Shown here: positions 47,352-56,128 of the stretch, in pieces
Layout of the letters: the number at the start of each line of letters is the position of its first letter
Numbering within the stretch: position 1 is the first letter of the stretch
Source of the DNA: CAXMST01 sp963712765
GTDB lineage: Bacteria; Actinomycetota; Thermoleophilia; Solirubrobacterales; 70-9
Assembly (NCBI GenBank): GCA_963712765.1
Contig: CAVQIX010000005.1
Span: forward strand, 186,001 to 250,000
Direction of reading: 5' to 3'
DNA length: 64,000 nucleotides
Notes under the pieces: model-generated
Databases searched by the model: none
Told to the model about the DNA's origin: nothing
The model's input: only the letters and a program-made list of their open reading frames with translations
Made by a program: the position numbers and the translations under genes

Positions 47352-48941
47352 CTACTCCCACTCGATCGTCGCCGGGGGCTTGGAGGAGATGTCTAGCGCT
47401 ACGCGGTTGACCTGGGGGACCTCGTTGATGATCCGGCTGGAGACGCGCTCGAGCAGGTCGTAGGGGAGGCGGGCCCAGTCCGCGGTCATCGCGTCGTCGG
47501 AAGTCACCGCGCGGATCACGATCGGGTAGGCATAGGTGCGGCCATCGCCCTGGACGCCAACCGAGCGGACCACCGGGAGGACGCAGAACGACTGCCAGAG
47601 ATCGCGGTAGAGGTTCGCCGCGCGGACCTCCTCCTGGAGGATCGCGTCGGCCTCGCGGAGGATGTCGAGGCGCTCCTTGTTTACCTCACCACCGACGATC
47701 CTGATCGCCAGGCCGGGGCCGGGGAAGGGTTGGCGCCAGACCATCCGGTCGTTGAGACCGAGCTCGGAGGCGACCGCGCGGACCTCGTCCTTGAACAGCA
47801 TCCGCAGCGGCTCGACCAGCTCGAGATCGAGGTCCTCGGGAAGCCCGCCGACGTTGTGGTGGGACTTGATCGTCGCCGTGCCCTCTCCCCCACCCGATTC
47901 GATCACGTCCGAGTAAAGCGTGCCCTGGACCAGGTGGCTGACGTCGGGGAGGTCGCGGGCCTGCTCCTCGAAGACGCGGATGAACTCCTCGCCAATGATC
48001 ATCCGCTTCGTCTCGGGGTCATCGACTCCCTCGAGACGGGCGAGGAAGCGGTCGATCGCATCGACGTGGATCAGCTTGATCCCGAGCCCCTCGCGGAAGT
48101 TGGTCACGACCTGCTCGGCCTCGCCCTTGCGGAGCAGGCCGTGATCGACGAGAACGCAGGTGAGCTGCTCGCCGACGGCACGATGGACGAGCGCGGCAGC
48201 AGTGGCCGAGTCGACGCCGCCCGAGAGCCCGCAGATCACGCCTCCTTCGCCGACCTGCTCGCGGATCTTCTCGAGCTGCTCATCGATGACCGACGCCATC
48301 GACCAGCTCTCAGAGCACCCCGCGACCTCGTGTAGGAAGCGCTGCAGAATCTCCTGGCCGTGAGGCGTGTGGACCACCTCAGGGTGGAACTGGATCCCGT
48401 ACAGACCCGTGGCGACGTTCTCGCAGGCCGCGACGGGTGATCCGGGCGTCGAGGCGAGCGCAGTGAAACCGGGGGGTGCCTCGAAGACCGAGTCGCGATG
48501 ACTCATCCAGCACTGCTGCTCGGCCGGCAGCCCGGAGAGCAGTCGGCCGCCGCCCGCGGCCAGGCTCAGCTCGGTGCGCCCGAACTCGCCACGCTCGGCC
48601 CCCTCGACGCGTCCGCCGAGCGAGCGCACCATCGCCTGCATGCCGTAACAGATGCCGAGCACCGGGATCCCGAGCTCGAGCAGTTCGCCCCGGAGCTCCG
48701 GTGCCCCGTTCTCATAGACCGAGGCGGGTCCTCCCGAGAGGATCAGCGCCCGCGGCTTGCGCTCCTTGATCCGCTCGATGTCGAGGCCGTGAGGGAGCAG
48801 CTCCGCGAAGACCCCGCACTCGCGTATCCGGCGTGCGATCAGCTGCGAATACTGACCGCCGAAGTCGAGCACCAGGACCTCCTCGCGATCGGTGGGCAGA
48901 GCCCCCGCTTCCACTTTCGAGGAGGCCGTGGCCTCAGTCAT
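47352..48941 (-). CDS. guaA: GMP synthase (glutamine-hydrolysing)
   Basis: GuaA aminates XMP to GMP. It has 529 residues. The class I glutaminase domain shows VLDFGGQYSQLIARRI, ILSGGPASVYE, the catalytic Cys in LGICYGMQAM, and GIQFHPEVVHT (His, Glu). The ATP pyrophosphatase domain has CGLSGGVDSATAAALV (P-loop) and the C-terminal dimer domain ends NRVALDISSKPPATIEWE, as in all GuaA. ATG 48941 overlaps the guaB3 stop by 8 bases, so GMP synthesis genes are coupled. Confidence 0.97.
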   Translation of the reverse strand: MTEATASSKVEAGALPTDREEVLVLDFGGQYSQLIARRIRECGVFAELLPHGLDIERIKERKPRALILSGGPASVYENGAPELRGELLELGIPVLGICYGMQAMVRSLGGRVEGAERGEFGRTELSLAAGGGRLLSGLPAEQQCWMSHRDSVFEAPPGFTALASTPGSPVAACENVATGLYGIQFHPEVVHTPHGQEILQRFLHEVAGCSESWSMASVIDEQLEKIREQVGEGGVICGLSGGVDSATAAALVHRAVGEQLTCVLVDHGLLRKGEAEQVVTNFREGLGIKLIHVDAIDRFLARLEGVDDPETKRMIIGEEFIRVFEEQARDLPDVSHLVQGTLYSDVIESGGGEGTATIKSHHNVGGLPEDLDLELVEPLRMLFKDEVRAVASELGLNDRMVWRQPFPGPGLAIRIVGGEVNKERLDILREADAILQEEVRAANLYRDLWQSFCVLPVVRSVGVQGDGRTYAYPIVIRAVTSDDAMTADWARLPYDLLERVSSRIINEVPQVNRVALDISSKPPATIEWE

Positions 48942-50139
48942 CGGCGACGCCCACCGCATCGGCGACGGCGGAGCGACCGTTGGACCCCATACCGACCGAC
49001 TGCTCCTGCTGCAGCTTCTTGCCCTCGGTCTGCAGCGCCGGTGCAACCATCACCTCTGCCCGATGGAACGAGGGAATGTCCTCATAGCCGCAGGTCGCCA
49101 TCGACGTGCGCAGCGCGCCCATCAGGTTGAAGGTGCCGTCGTTCTCCTCCGCGGGACCGAGCAGGATCTGTTCCATCGTCCCGTCCTGGCGGGTGGTAAC
49201 CCGGGTGCCACGGGGCAGCGAGGGATGGAACGTGGCCATTCCCCAGTGGTAGCCGCGACCGGGCGCCTCCTTGGCGCGAGCCATCGGCGAGCCGATCATC
49301 ACCGCGTCGGCGCCGCAGGCGATCGCCTTCGAGACGTCCCCCCCGGTGCGCATACCGCCGTCTGCGATCACGTTGCAGTACTGGCCGGTCTCGAGCATGT
49401 GCTGGGAGCGGGCGGCGGCGACGTCGGCGATCGCGGTCGCCTGCGGAACGCCGATCCCGAGCACCCCGCGCGTCGTGCAGGCGGCGCCGGGGCCGACTCC
49501 GACCAGGACCCCTACCGCGCCGGTCCGCATCAGGTGCAGGCCGGTCGAGTAGGAGGCACAACCGCCGACGATGCATGGGATCGGCAGCGAGGCGATGAAG
49601 TCCTTCAGGTTCAGCGGGTCGACCGATTGACTCACGTGCTCCGCCGAGATCACCGTGCCCTGAATGACGAGGATGTCGAGGCCGGCCTCGAGCGCGACCT
49701 CGTGGTACTCGTTGACCTTCTGGGGAGTCAGCGAGCCGCAGGCAACGGCGCCCTCGGCCTTGATCTCCTCGATCCGGCGGCCGATCAGCTCCGGCTTGAG
49801 CGGCTCCGCGTAGACCTCCTGCATGAGCTTGGTGGCGAGCTCCGGCGGGGCCTCGGCAATCAGCTCGAGCTGCTCGTCAGCATCCTCGTATCGAGACCAG
49901 ATGCCCTCGAGGTTGAGAACGCCGAGGCCGCCGAGCTTGTTGACGAGAGCGGCGGTCCTGGGACTGACGACCCCATCCATCGCCGAGGCGAGCAGGGGCA
50001 GCTCAAAGCGGTAGGGACCGAGGTTCCAGGTGATGTCGATGTCGTCGGGGTCACGCGTTCGCCTCGACGGCACGATCGCGATGTCGTCGAACCCGTAGGC
50101 CCGACGCGCCTTCTTCCCTCGTCCGATCTCAACTTCCAA
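48934..50139 (-). CDS. GuaB3-type IMP dehydrogenase-like protein
   Basis: The protein has 401 residues and a TIM barrel without CBS domains. AYGFDDIAIVPSRRTRDPDDI is the start typical of the actinobacterial GuaB3 branch. GVLVGVGPGAACTTRGVLGIGVPQ carries the active-site Cys and IADGGMRTGGDVSKAIACGADAVMIG the phosphate site. The branch differs from classical GuaB, and its in vivo reaction is not settled to my knowledge; being in one unit with guaA supports a purine role. The start is TTG 50139 with GGGAG eight bases upstream; TACAAT at 50185-50190 is a probable -10 for this leadered message. Confidence 0.9.
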   Translation of the reverse strand: MEVEIGRGKKARRAYGFDDIAIVPSRRTRDPDDIDITWNLGPYRFELPLLASAMDGVVSPRTAALVNKLGGLGVLNLEGIWSRYEDADEQLELIAEAPPELATKLMQEVYAEPLKPELIGRRIEEIKAEGAVACGSLTPQKVNEYHEVALEAGLDILVIQGTVISAEHVSQSVDPLNLKDFIASLPIPCIVGGCASYSTGLHLMRTGAVGVLVGVGPGAACTTRGVLGIGVPQATAIADVAAARSQHMLETGQYCNVIADGGMRTGGDVSKAIACGADAVMIGSPMARAKEAPGRGYHWGMATFHPSLPRGTRVTTRQDGTMEQILLGPAEENDGTFNLMGALRTSMATCGYEDIPSFHRAEVMVAPALQTEGKKLQQEQSVGMGSNGRSAVADAVGVADD

Positions 50140-50184
50140 CTGGTGATCTCCCTCGCTCTAGGGGGCGGCAACGTCTGAAAGACT

Positions 50185-50190
50185 GATTGT
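50185..50190 (-). promoter_or_regulatory. -10 hexamer TACAAT for guaB3-guaA
   Basis: TACAAT on the minus strand lies about 45 bases before the TTG start at 50139. This gives a leader of about 38 nt that contains a Shine-Dalgarno, in contrast to the leaderless genes. Confidence 0.45.
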
Positions 50191-50259
50191 AGGCGCACGG
50201 GGCGGCGGCTCCGCGAGGGGCTTCCGGCGCTATTTGCGGGAACGGAGCGGCCCAGGCGG

Positions 50260-51222
50260 CTAGCCAACGCCGACCGGGACGTCGAGCTCACGCACGGCGA
50301 CCGTGTCGACCATCCGTGCGACCTCGTCCCTGTCGAGCGAGCCGGCGCCGAGATGCTGGGTCGATTCGGCGCCGCAGGCAACTGCGAAGGCGAGCGTCTC
50401 GGCCGGCTTCCGGCCGGCGAGCCGGCTGGCCGCGAGGCCGGCGAGGAAAGCATCGCCAGAGCCGACGCTCGCGACGGGATCGAGCGGATCGATCGTCGCC
50501 TGATAAGCGCGCCGCGCGCCGGATTCGTCGGCGAGAATCGCGACGCATCCGTTTCCCGTAGTCACCAAGGCCTCCTCGGCGCCCATCCGCAGCAGACTTC
50601 CGAGGCCGTTCTGAAGGTCCTCGGGTTCGCCGAACTCGTACCCCACCGCCTCCTCGGCCTCGACGATGTTCGGAGCCACTGCGGCCGGCTGGGCGCGAAG
50701 GCCGGCACGCATCGGATCCCCGTCGGTGTCCAGCAGCACGGGAACATCACGGGCGCGAAGATCCCCGATCAGACGGGCGTAGATGTCGTTGGGAATCCCC
50801 GGCGGGAGGGACCCGGCCATCACGCAGTAGCTGGCTCCGCGGGCGAGGTAGATGAGGCGCTCGGCGAAGCGCTCGACCTCCTCCGGGCTGACCTCGGGAC
50901 CGCGCTCGTTGATCTCGGTGTGCTCACCGGAGGTGGGGTCGACGATCGAGATGTTGGTCCGCGAATCTCCGGCGACCTCGGTGAAGTCGTGAAGTACGTG
51001 CTCGGCGCCGAGCAGTTCCCCGATCCTGGTCCCGGTCGCCCCACCCGCGAGGCCGGTGGCGATCACCGGCTCCCCGAGATGCTTGAGCGCTCGCGCAACG
51101 TTGACGCCCTTGCCACCGGGCGCGCGGCGGGCCTCGACGGCGCGATGGCGATTGCCGAGTCGGATGCTCGGTACCGCGACCGTGCGATCGAGAGCCGCGT
51201 TGAGTGTCACCGTCAGAATCAA
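50260..51222 (-). CDS. PfkB-family hexose-phosphate kinase (1-phosphofructokinase-like)
   Basis: The protein has 320 residues. It starts MILTVTLNAALDRT as in FruK/LacC/PfkB enzymes. RRAPGGKGVNVARALKHLG is PfkB signature 1 and ASVGSGDAFLAGLAASRL signature 2, whose Asp is the catalytic base. It probably phosphorylates fructose-1-phosphate, tagatose-6-phosphate or fructose-6-phosphate; no PTS gene is adjacent to decide. TTG 51222 overlaps the stop of the D-Ala carboxypeptidase gene (TTGA). Confidence 0.9.
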   Translation of the reverse strand: MILTVTLNAALDRTVAVPSIRLGNRHRAVEARRAPGGKGVNVARALKHLGEPVIATGLAGGATGTRIGELLGAEHVLHDFTEVAGDSRTNISIVDPTSGEHTEINERGPEVSPEEVERFAERLIYLARGASYCVMAGSLPPGIPNDIYARLIGDLRARDVPVLLDTDGDPMRAGLRAQPAAVAPNIVEAEEAVGYEFGEPEDLQNGLGSLLRMGAEEALVTTGNGCVAILADESGARRAYQATIDPLDPVASVGSGDAFLAGLAASRLAGRKPAETLAFAVACGAESTQHLGAGSLDRDEVARMVDTVAVRELDVPVGVG

Positions 51223-52505
51223 GTCTCTTCTCCCTCGGGGCGGCGTCGGCTTCGGCTCCGCTGACCGCTGGACCTCTGCGCTTCCCCTCCCGTCGGCTCG
51301 CCGGAGCGGGTGCGGCGCCTCCGGACCGCCGATACGAAGGCAATCAACACCAGCATAGAACCCCCGGCCAACAGACCGACGGCCAGCGGCCCGCCCAGCC
51401 CGTCGAGCGGACCGGAAGCGGCGACCGCACGAGCCGCCAGCAGCGGCACCGAGTCGACCCTCTCGCCATCGAGCGTGACGACCCCGCGCCCGACCCGCTC
51501 CCCGATATCGATCGGGCCTTCAACCGGATCCGGCGCCTGTACCCGGACGGCGATCGACTGGTTCTCGCGCGCGGTGACCTCGACGCCGCGCGCCGCCTCC
51601 AGTGGCAAAGGCTCATCCTCCCCCGAGATCGCCACCTCTCCGATCAGTTCGGAGCGGCGCACGGCCCGGCGTGGTTGATACAGAGAGAAGCCGTAGTCGA
51701 GGAGCCTGGCGCTCTCGGCGTCGCGGGCGGCCTCGCTCGGGGCCCCGAGCACGACCGAGAGCAGCGGCACGCCCTTGCGCTCGGCCGAAGCGACGAGCAC
51801 GTACCCCGCCCCGCGGGTGCGTCCGGTCTTGACGCCGTCGACGGTCCCGTCCGCCAGCAGCAGCGAGTTGCGCGTGGTCACGGTGCGGCGAGCGCTCCCG
51901 CTCTTCAGCCGCGCCTGTGGCTTTGCGACGATCTTCCGGAAACGAGGGTCCTCGCGGAGCTCCGTCGTCAGGGCGATGAGATCCCTCGCGCTGGAGAAGT
52001 TGCGAGGGTCATCGAGGCCGACCGGGTTGGCAAAGCTCGTGTCTTGGAGCCCGAGCTTGCGGGCGGCGCCGTTCATCCGCACTACGAATCGCGGCACCGA
52101 CCCTGAGATCTCGTTCGCCAGCGCGAAGGCTGCGTCGTTCGCGCTTGGGAGCATCATCGCCACCAGCAGGTCGCGGGCCGAGATCCGCTCGCCCTCGGCC
52201 AGTCCCAGAACCGACTCCGCCGGGGCCGCGGAATACGGCGGTGCCTCCACGACGTCGTCGGGATCGAGGTCGCGCAGGGTCAGGTAGGCGGTCATCAGCT
52301 TCGTCGCGCTGGCGATCGGCACGGAGCGCGAGATCGACCTGCCCGCCAGCCGCTCGCCGTCGCGGGCGTCGACGAGCATCCAGGCCTTCGCGTCGAGCTT
52401 CGGCGGGCCGGCAGCGGCCCCTGCGCGCGGCGTGGTGGGGGCGCAGAGGCCGATCGCGACGATCAGCAGTGCCGCCAGCAGCGCGGGGAGCCCGGGAACC
52501 CGCAT
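51219..52505 (-). CDS. D-alanyl-D-alanine carboxypeptidase (penicillin-binding protein, DacA-like)
   Basis: The protein has 428 residues. A signal peptide (LPALLAALLIVAIGLCAPTT) is followed by the serine peptidase domain with SxxK in ASATKLMTAY, SxN in LPSANDAAF and KTG in VDGVKTGRTRGAGY. A C-terminal beta domain (about 265-365), then a membrane helix (VGLLAGGSMLVLIAFV) and a basic cytoplasmic tail follow. The enzyme trims the terminal D-Ala of peptidoglycan peptides. ATG 52505 opens the signal peptide. The pfkB gene overlaps its end. Confidence 0.93.
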   Translation of the reverse strand: MRVPGLPALLAALLIVAIGLCAPTTPRAGAAAGPPKLDAKAWMLVDARDGERLAGRSISRSVPIASATKLMTAYLTLRDLDPDDVVEAPPYSAAPAESVLGLAEGERISARDLLVAMMLPSANDAAFALANEISGSVPRFVVRMNGAARKLGLQDTSFANPVGLDDPRNFSSARDLIALTTELREDPRFRKIVAKPQARLKSGSARRTVTTRNSLLLADGTVDGVKTGRTRGAGYVLVASAERKGVPLLSVVLGAPSEAARDAESARLLDYGFSLYQPRRAVRRSELIGEVAISGEDEPLPLEAARGVEVTARENQSIAVRVQAPDPVEGPIDIGERVGRGVVTLDGERVDSVPLLAARAVAASGPLDGLGGPLAVGLLAGGSMLVLIAFVSAVRRRRTRSGEPTGGEAQRSSGQRSRSRRRPEGEET

Positions 52506-52580
52506 GCCCCAACGACACCGGTAGCCGCCGCCATCCCCGGCCGCTACACGGGCCGGGTCGAGTTGAGCTCGAGTCCCCAC

Positions 52581-52940
52581 CTACTTCAGTGTGAGCTTCT
52601 GGCCGGTCACCAAAGCCTGGGGATCTACGTCCTCGTTCAGAGCGAGGACCTCCTCGACGGTGAGGCCGAACTGCTCGGCGATCGAGCTCAGCGAATCGCC
52701 GGACTCGACAACGTAGGTACGGCGCTTCGGCTTCTTGTTGTCCGGCTTCCCCTTCGGCTGCTCAACCGTGCCGGCGTTACCTCCTCCCCCTCCTCCCCCG
52801 CCCGAGCCGCTGTCGCCCGTCGAGTTGGAGACGATCATCACGACGACGATCGCGGCCAGCACCAAGGCCAGGGGAGCGGCGATCCGCGCCACCGGCGACG
52901 TCCTGCGCTTGGCCGGCGGCTGCCTGCGAGAGCCTTCCAT
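52581..52940 (-). CDS. LysM-domain membrane protein
   Basis: The protein has 119 residues. A basic cytoplasmic head (GSRRQPPAKRRTSPVAR), one membrane helix (IAAPLALVLAAIVVVMIV), a Gly-rich linker, a Lys/Pro segment and one LysM domain at the C-terminus (YVVESGDSLSSIAEQFGLTVEEVLALN) are seen. LysM binds N-acetylglucosamine in peptidoglycan, so the protein ties the membrane to the wall. ATG 52940 is seven bases after TACCAT. The D-Ala carboxypeptidase gene follows on the same strand, fitting a shared envelope role. Confidence 0.88.
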   Translation of the reverse strand: MEGSRRQPPAKRRTSPVARIAAPLALVLAAIVVVMIVSNSTGDSGSGGGGGGGGNAGTVEQPKGKPDNKKPKRRTYVVESGDSLSSIAEQFGLTVEEVLALNEDVDPQALVTGQKLTLK

Positions 52941-52947
52941 CGGGTCG

Positions 52948-52953
52948 ATGGTA
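52948..52953 (-). promoter_or_regulatory. -10 hexamer TACCAT for a leaderless transcript
   Basis: TACCAT on the minus strand ends 7 bases before ATG 52940 of the LysM gene. Confidence 0.5.
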
Positions 52954-52998
52954 CGAGACCGGTGGTCGCGGCCAGCAGCGGCCGCGGCAGCTTGCAGG

Positions 52999-54483
52999 CT
53001 ATTCGGCGCTCCTCGCCGAGCCGGGCCCACCCGCGGTCTCGCCGGCCCCGGAGGCCGGATCCAAGCCGAGCAGGACCCCGCCGCGGAGATCCGCATCCTC
53101 GACGCCCGCCCGGGCGGCGGCGATCTCCTCGGGGTCGCTGACACCGGCCCTGGCGCAGATGATCGTCGCCTCAGCCATAGCGGCAACCAGCATTCCATCG
53201 CCGGAACCCAGCAACGGCGGGGTGTCGAAGATCACCAGGTCGTAGACCCGGCTCAGCTGCGCGATCAGGCCCTCGAAGCGGGATCCGGCGAGCGTTGTGT
53301 TCGGGGAGGTGAGGTCGGAGCCTGCGGTGACCGCGACGAAGGACGGGACCTCCTCGGGAGGCTCGTCGACACCGATCGGAACGGAGCGGATCACCTCCCG
53401 TGGGACGGCCTCGCCTGCCAGGTAGTCGGTCAGCCCCGGGGCGGTCGGAATCCCGAGCCGGCTCCCGAGGTCCGGCGAGCGCAGGTCGGTCTCGATCACG
53501 ATCACATTCGCCCCGCGGATCGTCGCAACCGCCGCCAGGCCCAGGGCCAGCGAGGTGCGCCCCTCTCCGGCGGAGGCGCTGACGATGGCCAGCGAGCCAG
53601 GCCCACCCTGATCCCGCCCGAGGCCGAGCCGATCCGAGAGCGAGGCCAGGGCGGGACCCTCCTCGGCGTCGATCTCCACGATTCCCGGCTCCGGCGTTGG
53701 TGCGGCGCCGGCGCCGGGACCCAGGATCGCGATCACCGGTGCTCCGATCGCGGCCTCGAAAGCGCCTGCCGCTCGGATCGGGCGGCGCCCTGCCCGCCCG
53801 GCGAGCAGGGACAGCGCCGCCAACAGCGCCCCGAGAGCGGCCCCGGCGAAGGCCAGGGCGACCGTCGGGCGTGATGAAACCGGCTCTTCGGGCAAGGTGC
53901 CCTCGGCCCCCGAACGCAGCGGCGGCCCCGCGGCCAGCAGTTCCTCGGTGGCGCTCAGCCTGGACTCGACGGCCTCGGCCCGCTTCGACCCGGGCTCGAT
54001 ATCCCCCTGGCGCTCCTCAAGCTGATCGACGCTGCGATTGAGCCGCCTCCGCTCCAGCACCGAGGTCAGCTCGACCAGCGCACCGGCGTAGGCGTTGGCA
54101 GCCGCCGCGGCGATGTCGGGCGAGGCAGCGACCGAGCGGACTGAAACGACGGCTCCGGAGTCGTCGAGGTTGAACTCCGTCACGGCGAGGAGGTCGGCTC
54201 CGGCGACGTCTCCACCGAGGTCGGCCGCCGCTTGCTCGGCGGCGTCGCGGCCCCGGGCGAGCTCGAGGACGCGCTCGCCGTCGGCGGCGGTAGCGCCCTC
54301 GCCGAGCGACTGCGCGCTCTCACCGCGGTCGACGACGATCACTGTCGCGGTCGCCTCGTAGGCGGGCTCGTCGGCCAGCCCCCAGGCGAGGCCGGCGAAG
54401 GCCCCGATAGCGGCGGCGATAGCCGTCACCCTCAGCCCGGCTGGTTCCAGCAGCGCCGGCAGCCCGGCCCGGATTGACCTCAC
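52999..54483 (-). CDS. Wzz/Wzc-like polysaccharide co-polymerase with divergent ATPase domain
   Basis: The protein has 494 residues. The N-terminal Wzz-type part has a first helix (VTAIAAAIGAFAGLAWGL), an extracytoplasmic region with predicted coiled coil (RRLNRSVDQLEERQGDIEPG) and a second helix (PTVALAFAGAALGALLAALS). The BY-kinase-like domain has Walker A SASAGEGRTSLALGL with Arg in place of the usual Lys, Walker A' VIVIETDLRSPDLGSRLG and Walker B YDLVIFDTPPLL. No Tyr cluster ends the protein. It may regulate exopolysaccharide export, but no polymerase genes are near. GTG 54483 overlaps the argS stop. Confidence 0.82.
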   Translation of the reverse strand: MRSIRAGLPALLEPAGLRVTAIAAAIGAFAGLAWGLADEPAYEATATVIVVDRGESAQSLGEGATAADGERVLELARGRDAAEQAAADLGGDVAGADLLAVTEFNLDDSGAVVSVRSVAASPDIAAAAANAYAGALVELTSVLERRRLNRSVDQLEERQGDIEPGSKRAEAVESRLSATEELLAAGPPLRSGAEGTLPEEPVSSRPTVALAFAGAALGALLAALSLLAGRAGRRPIRAAGAFEAAIGAPVIAILGPGAGAAPTPEPGIVEIDAEEGPALASLSDRLGLGRDQGGPGSLAIVSASAGEGRTSLALGLAAVATIRGANVIVIETDLRSPDLGSRLGIPTAPGLTDYLAGEAVPREVIRSVPIGVDEPPEEVPSFVAVTAGSDLTSPNTTLAGSRFEGLIAQLSRVYDLVIFDTPPLLGSGDGMLVAAMAEATIICARAGVSDPEEIAAARAGVEDADLRGGVLLGLDPASGAGETAGGPGSARSAE

Positions 54484-56108
54484 ATCTCCTCCGGCGCCGC
54501 GATGCCGAGCAGATCGAGGCTCTTCGCGATCACGGTCCGGGTTGCATCGCAGACCGCGAGCCGCTGCGAGCGCGCAGGCTCGGGAGCCTTGACGACCGGG
54601 CAGTCGCGGTAGAACGCGTGGAAGTCGGCCGCGACCTCGCGGGCGTAGGCGCCGAGTGCGTGTGGCTCCCGGCGCAGCTCGGCCCGCTCGACCTGAGCCG
54701 GGAACTCGAGCAGCCGGCAGATCAGCGCTTTCTCGGCAGGCTCGACAGCGACAGGCCCGGCCGGGCCCCGGGCCCCGCCCCCCTGCTCCGCCGCCGCCCG
54801 GAACAGGCTGCAGATCCGGGCGTGGGCGTACTGCACGTAGTAGACCGGGTTGTCGTTGGAGCGCTTGCGGGCGAGCTCGAGATCGAGATCGATCGGGGTC
54901 TCGTGGCTGCGCTGGACCAGGAAGAACCGCGCCGCGTCGACGCCGATGTCGTCAACCAGCTCGTCGAGGGTGACGAACTTGCCCTCGCGCTTGGCCATCT
55001 TCGACCGCTCTCCGCGTTCGACGATCTGAACCAGCTGCATGATCTGCACCTCGAAGGCCTCGGCCGAGCCGCCGAGCGACTCTACGACGGCGCGCAGTCG
55101 CGGCACGTAGCCATGGTGGTCGGCGCCGAGCACGTCGATCAAGAGTTCCCAGCCACGCTCGAGCTTGTCGCGGTGGTAGGCGATGTCGGCCGCGAAGTAG
55201 GTGGGTTCACCTGCCGCGCGGCGGACGACCCGATCCTTGTCGTCGCCGAAGTCGGTTGTCCGCATCCACAGCGCGCCCTCGCTCTCGTAGAGGTGGTCGC
55301 CGCTGGAGATCACCTCGATCGCCGCCTCGAGCGCGCCGGAATCGTGCAGCGTCCGCTCCGAAAACCAGTGATCGAAGCGAACCCTGAAGCGCTCAAGCGA
55401 GGCCTCGATCGATTCCCGCATCAGCTCGACGCCGAACCGGGCCAGCTCCGATGGGTCGTCGGGGCCGACGCCGTCGGCGGCCAGCCGGTCGGCGATGGCT
55501 CCCACGTAGTCCCCCTTGTAGCCGCCCTCGGGCGGTTCGCGACCGAGCATCCGGGCCGCGATCGATTCCCCGAACAGCCGGATCTGGCCGCCGGCGTCGT
55601 TCAGGTAATACTCGCGGTCGACCTCGTGCCCGGCGAACTCGAGGATCCGCGCCAGCGAGTCGCCGTAGGCGGCATGACGGCCGCTCGCAACCGTTACCGG
55701 GCCGGTCGGGTTGGCGCTGACGAACTCGACCAGGACCCGTTGCCGGCGTTCGGCAGCGACACCTGCGCCGAAGCCGGCGGCGGCGCGATTGACTTCGTCG
55801 ACGGCCTCGCGGAACCAGCCGTCGGCGAGGAAGAGGTTGAGGAAGCCGGGTCCGGCGACCTCGACCCGGTCGAGCTGATCGCCGATCGACTCGCTGAGCG
55901 CCGGTCCGAGGCGCTCGGCCACCTCGCGCGGTTTTGAATCGAGCAGCGGAGCGAGGAGCAGGGCGGCGTTCGTGGAGAAGTCGCCGAACTCCGGCTTCGG
56001 CGGTCGCTCGACGCTGGGCGCCTGGCTGCCGCCTGCACTCAGGGCGGTCGCGGCGGCGGCCACCTCGTCGCGCAGCGCACCGATCGGATCGCTTCTCGTC
56101 TCCGGCAT
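54480..56108 (-). CDS. argS: Arginyl-tRNA synthetase
   Basis: ArgRS has 542 residues. The N-terminal Add-1 domain includes FGDFSTNAALLLAPLL. The class I catalytic domain has VEFVSANPTGPVTVASGRHA, in which the HIGH-equivalent reads TVAS and lacks both His. KMAKREGKFVTLDEL is the KMSKS loop, and VQYAHARICSLFRAA opens the anticodon-binding domain. The overall length and remaining motifs are normal. ATG 56108 is followed upstream by pyrF on the same strand. The Wzc-like gene overlaps its stop. Confidence 0.95.
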   Translation of the reverse strand: MPETRSDPIGALRDEVAAAATALSAGGSQAPSVERPPKPEFGDFSTNAALLLAPLLDSKPREVAERLGPALSESIGDQLDRVEVAGPGFLNLFLADGWFREAVDEVNRAAAGFGAGVAAERRQRVLVEFVSANPTGPVTVASGRHAAYGDSLARILEFAGHEVDREYYLNDAGGQIRLFGESIAARMLGREPPEGGYKGDYVGAIADRLAADGVGPDDPSELARFGVELMRESIEASLERFRVRFDHWFSERTLHDSGALEAAIEVISSGDHLYESEGALWMRTTDFGDDKDRVVRRAAGEPTYFAADIAYHRDKLERGWELLIDVLGADHHGYVPRLRAVVESLGGSAEAFEVQIMQLVQIVERGERSKMAKREGKFVTLDELVDDIGVDAARFFLVQRSHETPIDLDLELARKRSNDNPVYYVQYAHARICSLFRAAAEQGGGARGPAGPVAVEPAEKALICRLLEFPAQVERAELRREPHALGAYAREVAADFHAFYRDCPVVKAPEPARSQRLAVCDATRTVIAKSLDLLGIAAPEEM

Positions 56109-56128
56109 CGCTGGGACTCTAGATGGGC

